Positions 5,259 through 8,845 of a DNA stretch of 8,845 nucleotides are shown here, piece by piece (position 1 is the first letter of the stretch; each line of letters begins with the position of its first letter). A program made the position numbers and the translations under genes. Below the pieces are notes generated by a model. The model made no database searches, was not told the origin of the DNA, and saw only the letters and a program-made list of their open reading frames with translations. Source of the stretch: Vicinamibacteria bacterium (lineage in GTDB: Bacteria; Acidobacteriota; Vicinamibacteria; Vicinamibacterales; UBA2999); contig JAICEG010000205.1 in NCBI GenBank assembly GCA_025924295.1, positions 1 to 8,845 of the forward strand. Direction: 5' to 3'.

Positions 5259-7294
5259 TACTTGAGATCCTTTCGCTGGTCGATCTGATCCACCTCGGCG
5301 AGCGCGGCGTCCGGATCGATGACGCCGAACCCGGCATCGTTGGTCCACTCGAACCCGGCGCCCGGCAGCGGCGTGGCCGTGCGCTTGAGAATCGCTTCGA
5401 TCTGAGCGGCGGTGAGTCGTCTGTTCTTGGCCAGCATCAGGCCCACGACGCCGGTGACGAACGGACTGGCCATGCTGGTGCCCGTCATGCCGATCCAGGC
5501 GTCGCCCTCGCCGGCAAACCCCTTGGCTGCGACGATGTCAGTGCCGGGTGCGGCGATGTCCGGCTTCTGCCGTCCGTCGCGGGTCGGACCCTGGCTGCTG
5601 GAGATGTTGATCCTGTTCGCGACGGCATCGAGGTTGGCCACGGTGATCACCCGGTTCGCGCACCCGAGCGAGCTCACCGTCGTGTTGTCGACCAGTGAGC
5701 TCTCTGTGAAGAACGATGGAAACGCCCACGCCTCGCGCTCGGCGACGCGACCGAGCTGCTGCGGGTCGTCGCGTTCGATCCAGGCGTGGAACCGGCCGTC
5801 CCTGATCTCGAGCCCGTGCAGGCGCACCATCCACGTGCCCGCCGGCACACCCACGATCTCGGTCGCAGAAAAGAACGGGCTCAGATAGAGGCTGATGTAG
5901 TTGTGGCCGTTGGCCGGGTGATAGACCTCGTTGTAGACGCTCAGGACGGTCCCGTCCTCGATGATGCGGTTCTCGATGAACTCGCGCGGCTCGATCGGGC
6001 CGATCCACTCCTTGCCGGGTGGCTTCACCGAGACGGCGATTCGATCCTGTGCGCTGAACCAGACCTCCATCTCGTTCTCGGAGACATCCATGACGCCGTT
6101 GCCGACGACGACCCATTCGAGGTCACGTACCAGACCGGCAGCGGGGATCGTGCCGCTCGAGTGGATTCTCCCGGTGATGAAGCCGAGGTCGCTCTCGGAC
6201 TCGGCGCGCTCCTGACCGGAGTTGCCGGCAGCAACGACAACTGCTCGCCCCGACGTGGTCAACGCAGCATCGATCCAGCGGGTGACGGCGGCGCTGCCGT
6301 CGTGCGCGTGCCCGTTGGTGGCAAGGCTGACGTTGATGACGACCGGCTTGTTGAGTTCTTCGCCGAGCCGCAGCAGGTAGTCGATGGCATCGGCCAGCCG
6401 GCTGGAGTCGTAGAACGACAGCCTCCGGTCTTCGTCCGACTGCGGCAGTGAGATCAACACACCGGCGATGTCCGCGTTCCTGCAGATGCCGCGGTTGCCG
6501 GCCGAGATGCTGGCGACATGGGTGGCGTGCGACCCTTCGACCAGTTGCGATTGCTTCTCGATGTCCGTGGCCGGAAGACCCAGGCCGGGAGCGGCCTTGA
6601 GTGCAGCGTTCAGATGGTCCCGATGGAACTCGGCGCCATAACTGAATTGGCTGCCTTCGGGGCTCTCACGCTCGCTGCCACCTTGATCCCAGATTCGCAC
6701 GAAGCGCGTGCGCCCCTTGCGATCGAGGAAGTCCGAATGGGCGAAATCGAAGCCCTGCACATCGATGATGCCGATGAGAACATCCTGGCCGTACTTGTGT
6801 CGTGCGGCGCCCGGGAACCGGCGGAGATCCGCCGCCGGCGCCTTCGGTCGCAGTTCCGCGAGGGCCGGCATCGGCGCTTTCAGCGCTTCGGCAATCTCGA
6901 CAAAGGCCACATGCGCGGCGCTGGCCAGCGCCGGCACGTCGTTGAGCTTGGTCTGGACCTGCATGATGCGGCCGCTGCGCGAGGTGGGGCGGTCGTGCCA
7001 TGGTGGATCCTCGGCTCTCGCGTCATCGAGGTAGACGAAGACATTGGTCAGAACATCGGGCGTGATGGCCTTGAGCCGCGGCGCCTTCAGCTTCTTCTTT
7101 GCCTCCTTGCGGGTGACCGGCGCGGCCGCCTTGCCACGCAGCGGGGGCAGCTTTTTCAGCAACTCGGGTTTGACCACTGACAACGCCGCGCACCGTTCAG
7201 CACGCACGACGTTCACGGTCGTGTCGCCGTTGGCGATCATGCGCAGCTTGGGCTGAAGCTTGCGAAGAATCTCGTTCCCGACTTTTGCAGGCAT
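5258..7294 (-). CDS. S8 (subtilisin-like) serine protease with N-terminal extension and inserted domain
   Basis: 678-residue subtilase. Catalytic residues: Asp178 (GIIDVQG), His256 (GSHATHVAS), oxyanion Asn358 (VVVAAGNSG) and Ser607 (GMTGTSMASP). All are present, so it should be active. Residues 1-165 precede the catalytic domain. They include a lysine-rich patch (55-75) and a segment (about 84-140; NVFVYLDD, then IMQVQTKLNDVPALASA) that resembles an inhibitor-type pro-segment. Asn358 to Ser607 spans about 250 residues against about 66 in classic subtilisins. The extra part (about 385-530, beta-rich, with VPAGTWMVRLHGLEIRDG) resembles the jelly-roll insert of Csp-type subtilases. The N-terminus (MPAKVGNEILRKLQPKLRM) is not a signal peptide, suggesting a cytosolic or non-classically placed enzyme. 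The His motif reads HAT rather than the usual HGT. The upstream ribosome site is weak. The stop overlaps the hydrolase start, so the two genes form a unit. Target proteins are unknown. Confidence 0.93.
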   Translation of the reverse strand: MPAKVGNEILRKLQPKLRMIANGDTTVNVVRAERCAALSVVKPELLKKLPPLRGKAAAPVTRKEAKKKLKAPRLKAITPDVLTNVFVYLDDARAEDPPWHDRPTSRSGRIMQVQTKLNDVPALASAAHVAFVEIAEALKAPMPALAELRPKAPAADLRRFPGAARHKYGQDVLIGIIDVQGFDFAHSDFLDRKGRTRFVRIWDQGGSERESPEGSQFSYGAEFHRDHLNAALKAAPGLGLPATDIEKQSQLVEGSHATHVASISAGNRGICRNADIAGVLISLPQSDEDRRLSFYDSSRLADAIDYLLRLGEELNKPVVINVSLATNGHAHDGSAAVTRWIDAALTTSGRAVVVAAGNSGQERAESESDLGFITGRIHSSGTIPAAGLVRDLEWVVVGNGVMDVSENEMEVWFSAQDRIAVSVKPPGKEWIGPIEPREFIENRIIEDGTVLSVYNEVYHPANGHNYISLYLSPFFSATEIVGVPAGTWMVRLHGLEIRDGRFHAWIERDDPQQLGRVAEREAWAFPSFFTESSLVDNTTVSSLGCANRVITVANLDAVANRINISSSQGPTRDGRQKPDIAAPGTDIVAAKGFAGEGDAWIGMTGTSMASPFVTGVVGLMLAKNRRLTAAQIEAILKRTATPLPGAGFEWTNDAGFGVIDPDAALAEVDQIDQRKDLK

Positions 7295-7365
7295 AGTCCG
7301 TCTCGCAGGAATTGCAGGATGTTACACGCCTTTAATAACGCACGAGACAGGTCAGGGGGAACAAA

Positions 7366-7381
7366 GATCGACGAACCGATC
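7366..7381 (-). terminator. Weak hairpin plus TTTGTT after the XRE gene (possible terminator)
   Basis: Read on the minus strand, the bases just after the XRE stop codon give GATCG, a 6-base loop and CGATC (5-base perfect stem), followed directly by TTTGTT. This could partly end transcription before the protease gene, in a 93-base gap. The stem is short and the T-run broken, so read-through is quite possible. The AT-rich CCTTTAATAAC (7329-7339) further along the gap could hold the protease promoter, but no good pair of boxes was found. Confidence 0.28.
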
Positions 7382-7387
7382 GGGGGC

Positions 7388-8209
7388 TCAGGGCGTGCCT
7401 GTGATGCTCCTCCAGCAACGTTCCGACGCTTCGTCTGCGGGGAAGAACGTCTCGATTCTGAGCTCCTGCAGGGTCACGTCCTGCGGCGTACCGAGCGTCA
7501 TGATCGCGCTGAACAGGCGAAGGTCGATGCTGTCCTTCCTGATGTGGACCGGCAGGAGGAGATCGCCAGGGCTGAAGGCCTCCGGCCCGTGAGGCCTGGA
7601 CGGACCTGCGAAGCCGCGGAGCTCCGCGAGCAGCGCTTCGGCCACCTCGTCTCCACTGGTGCCGAGCTCCCGCTCTGCTCTTCCCAGGAGATGCCGTGCC
7701 ACTTCATCCCAATTGGCGATGAATCGCCGGGCGCCGAGGGGGTGAAAGACCATCCGCAGGAGGTTGCCGTGCGTGCTGAGGAGCGACGGATCGACGACCG
7801 CGGCGAGCAATTGATCGGAGACGCCGTTGCCGAGCAGGCAGGTCGAGTAGCGATCCAGAACGATCGCTGCGTAGGGCCTGTGCCGATCGAGGATGAACTG
7901 CAGGACGCCGCGGATGTGAGCCATCTCCCCGGACGCGAGCGGCGTCTGCCGGTAGACATGCGCGTAGCCGCCGGCTTCGAGAAGACGGTTGCGCTCGCGC
8001 AGCGGGACGTCGAGTGTTTCGGCCAGCACGAGGAGCGCCTGGCGGCTCGGCTGCGTCCGCCCGGTCTCGATGAAGCTCACGTGGCGAGCAGAGAAGCCCG
8101 CCTGCATCGCAAGATCGAGCTGGCTGAGGCCACGAGACGATCGCCAGTCGCGCAGGAGTTGGCCGACGGGGCTGCCGGGCTGTTGAGGATGCGAGCCGGA
8201 ACTTGGCAT
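7388..8209 (-). CDS. XRE-family regulator with MmyB-type ligand-binding domain
   Basis: 273-residue transcription factor. Residues about 15-75 form a Cro/C1-type helix-turn-helix (VGQLLRDWRSSRGLSQLDLA, then AGFSARHVSFIETGRTQPSR). Residues about 90-265 match the MmyB-like ligand-binding domain, with the diagnostic strings MVFHPLGARRFIANWDEV (153-170) and LFSAIMTLGTPQDVTLQELR followed by IETFFPADEA (232-261). This domain type has been reported to bind fatty-acid-like ligands, so a lipid or hydrophobic cue is possible, but no pocket residue is claimed here. The gene diverges from a small membrane-protein gene, with operator-like repeats between them, so that gene and itself are the likeliest targets. 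It also lies 93 bases upstream of the protease on the same strand; control of that pair is possible but less supported. Start ATG at 8209 follows no clear ribosome site; a second ATG-like position further upstream is not in frame context I can support. Confidence 0.93.
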   Translation of the reverse strand: MPSSGSHPQQPGSPVGQLLRDWRSSRGLSQLDLAMQAGFSARHVSFIETGRTQPSRQALLVLAETLDVPLRERNRLLEAGGYAHVYRQTPLASGEMAHIRGVLQFILDRHRPYAAIVLDRYSTCLLGNGVSDQLLAAVVDPSLLSTHGNLLRMVFHPLGARRFIANWDEVARHLLGRAERELGTSGDEVAEALLAELRGFAGPSRPHGPEAFSPGDLLLPVHIRKDSIDLRLFSAIMTLGTPQDVTLQELRIETFFPADEASERCWRSITGTP

Positions 8210-8238
8210 GGACCCATGCTACGCCCGGACCGGTCATC

Positions 8239-8300
8239 GGTTCGCTTACCTCGGATGTAATTGCGGCGCCGCACGTCGAACGCGATGCTGGTAGCGAACC
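8239..8300. promoter_or_regulatory. Spaced inverted repeat between XRE regulator and membrane gene (probable operator pair)
   Basis: GGTTCGCTTACC (8239-8250) and GGTAGCGAACC (8290-8300) are inverted copies of one another apart from one extra T in the first; 39 bases separate them. They flank TGTAAT (8256-8261), a fair -10 box for the membrane gene at 8321, though no convincing -35 lies at 16-18 bases. Two matching sites around a promoter in a divergent region next to an XRE gene are what an autoregulatory operator looks like. The copies could instead form an RNA stem. Binding by this XRE protein is inferred. Confidence 0.5.
8262..8273. promoter_or_regulatory. 12-base perfect palindrome in the divergent XRE/membrane-gene region
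   Basis: TGCGGCGCCGCA is a perfect 12-base palindrome placed directly after the TGTAAT box and between the two arms of the longer inverted repeat. Its position near the expected transcription start fits a repressor site. GC-rich palindromes arise by chance in such DNA, so the call is cautious. A second perfect 8-base palindrome, GACCGGTC, lies at 8228-8235. Confidence 0.35.
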
Positions 8301-8306
8301 TGACTC

Positions 8307-8312
8307 AAGGAG
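8307..8312 (+). promoter_or_regulatory. Strong ribosome binding site (AAGGAG) setting the start at 8321
   Basis: AAGGAG lies 8 bases before the ATG at 8321. It decides the start of the membrane-protein gene against an in-frame TTG at 8261 and ATG at 8285, which would add charged residues before the first helix and have no ribosome site. Confidence 0.8.
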
Positions 8313-8320
8313 TTGACATC

Positions 8321-8719
8321 ATGACTTCGCATCGCATCCTGCAACTGAATGCCGTATCCACGGCGGCCTGCGCGGTGGCCATGCTGATCACGCGCGGAAT
8401 ACTGCACACGTTCTTCGGGCTGGCGAGTTCGCTGGTGCTCGACGTCATCGCGGTCGGTCTTCTCGCGTACGCGGGGGCGCTCGCGCTTGCCGCGCACCGC
8501 CGGCCGATCAGCCGTCCGACGCTGATGTTCTTCACGATCGCCGATGCGATCTGGGTCGGCGGGAGCGCGCTGGTGCTGCTGATGTTCTGGGGTCAGCTGA
8601 TGCTGCTGGCGAAGGTGCTGATCGTGGCGGTCGCGCTGGTCGTGGAAGTGTTCGCGACGCTGCAGTTTCGTGCTGCCGGCAGACTCACTGGCGTGACTTC
8701 TGCCTCGGCTCCAGCTTGA
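8321..8719 (+). CDS. Small four-helix integral membrane protein of unknown function
   Basis: 132-residue hydrophobic protein that I do not recognise as a named family. Four membrane spans are evident: about 8-29 (LNAVSTAACAVAMLITRG), 31-58 (with SSLVLDVIAVGLLAYAGALA), 66-90 (FFTIADAIWVGGSALVLLMF) and 92-116 (MLLAKVLIVAVALVVEVFA). A basic loop HRRPISR lies between spans 2 and 3. An Asp sits in span 2 (LDVIA) and another starts span 3 (IADAIW), and a Glu lies in span 4. Such membrane-buried acidic residues are sometimes functional. The C-terminal tail is short and Ser/Ala-rich. The start is fixed by AAGGAG. It diverges from the XRE/MmyB regulator and is its likeliest target; a role in responding to whatever that regulator senses is inference. 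Its 3' end overlaps a small gene on the other strand by 35 bases. Confidence 0.85.
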   Translation: MTSHRILQLNAVSTAACAVAMLITRGILHTFFGLASSLVLDVIAVGLLAYAGALALAAHRRPISRPTLMFFTIADAIWVGGSALVLLMFWGQLMLLAKVLIVAVALVVEVFATLQFRAAGRLTGVTSASAPA

Positions 8720-8828
8720 GGACGGCATTCGCCGTCTTCTCGACCAGTTTATAGACGACCAGGTAACCACCGAGCATGGCGAGCACGGGGATCGCGTACG
8801 GCGAAAGAGACGTTATCTGAGCCCACAT
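8685..8828 (-). CDS. Small single-span membrane protein (47 residues), possibly longer at its N-terminus
   Basis: A short open frame translating to MWAQITSLSPYAIPVLAMLG and on through GYLVVYKLVEKTANAVLKLE to the end PRQKSRQ. One clear membrane span (about residues 11-28) is followed by an amphipathic, positively charged C-terminal tail, a sensible Nin-Cout or Nout-Cin small-protein layout. Third codon positions in the tail are mostly G or C, as in neighbouring genes. No clear ribosome site precedes the ATG at 8828. The frame stays open upstream to the window edge (P-L-F-R-D), including a TTG at about 8840, so the true start may be just upstream or outside. It converges on the four-helix membrane gene with a 35-base tail-to-tail overlap. 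I do not recognise the family. It could be spurious, but hydrophobicity and codon pattern favour a real gene. Confidence 0.55.
   Translation of the reverse strand: MWAQITSLSPYAIPVLAMLGGYLVVYKLVEKTANAVLKLEPRQKSRQ
8719..8738 (+). terminator. Hairpin directly after the four-helix membrane gene
   Basis: GACGGC (8721-8726) and GCCGTC (8731-8736) form a perfect 6-base stem with an ATTC loop, extendable by a G-T and an A-T pair to 8719-8738. It begins at the stop codon of the membrane gene, where a terminator is expected. Only a few T residues follow (TTCT), and the bases are also coding for the small protein on the opposite strand, so this may be chance. Confidence 0.3.
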
Positions 8829-8845
8829 GTCGCGGAACAAAGGCA

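Noticed and set aside
3550..5337. A 595-codon minus-strand frame over the hydrolase gene and the end of the response regulator.
   Set aside because: It is out of frame with the motif-bearing hydrolase and is arginine/serine-rich low-complexity sequence typical of a shadow frame.
5259..5348. A 30-codon upstream extension of the hydrolase gene.
   Set aside because: It lies within the end of the protease gene and adds no recognisable sequence, and the ATG at 5258 has the TAATG overlap and AAAGGA site.
7319..7364. Possible promoter boxes for the protease gene (TTGTTC, TATTAA, TAACAT) and a short GTTA/TAAC inverted repeat.
   Set aside because: Spacings (21 bases or no matching -35) are poor and the 4-base arms are too short to be meaningful.
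7319..8260. A 313-codon plus-strand frame opposite the XRE regulator.
   Set aside because: The minus-strand frame has unmistakable XRE and MmyB motifs, and the plus-strand frame shows no family features.

Overview
This is a GC-rich bacterial window with tightly packed genes and Gram-negative signatures: an RND pump with its periplasmic adaptor. A short dispersed-looking repeat at about 3917-3968 resembles sequences I associate with Acidobacteriota of the Luteitalea/Vicinamibacteria type. That phylum guess is tentative (about 0.4); 'Gram-negative, high GC' is firm.

Left part (1-3897). The minus strand carries the adaptor (573-1739) followed 9 bases later by the start of an AcrB-like RND transporter that runs off the left edge (1-563). 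Diverging from these is a two-component pair: a soluble GAF-containing histidine kinase (1932-3260) and a NarL/LuxR-type response regulator (3247-3897), overlapping by 14 bases. The 192-base divergent region contains a 20-base inverted repeat close to the adaptor start. The simplest reading is a signal-controlled multidrug or solvent efflux locus, although control of the pump by this pair is inferred from position only.

Middle part (3898-7294). A short convergent gap holds a near-palindrome and a 50-base hairpin-forming repeat. Beyond it on the minus strand is a two-gene unit: a subtilisin-family (S8) serine protease without a signal peptide (5258-7294), and a stand-alone ComEC-type metallo-beta-lactamase-fold hydrolase (3972-5258) whose ATG overlaps the protease stop codon (TAATG). 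The two are probably made in a fixed ratio and work together. The protease has a lysine-rich N-terminal region, a likely inhibitor-like pro-segment, and a jelly-roll-like insert between its oxyanion Asn and catalytic Ser. This pair is the best candidate in the window for an undescribed system.

Right part (7388-8845). An XRE/MmyB-type regulator (minus strand, 7388-8209) lies upstream of the protease and diverges from a small four-helix membrane protein (8321-8719). Their 111-base shared region carries a spaced inverted repeat and a 12-base perfect palindrome that look like operators. At the right edge, a 47-residue single-span membrane protein (minus strand, 8685-8828) overlaps the end of the membrane gene tail to tail. 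No rRNA, tRNA, CRISPR array or insertion sequence was seen, and there is no gene-free stretch longer than 300 bases.
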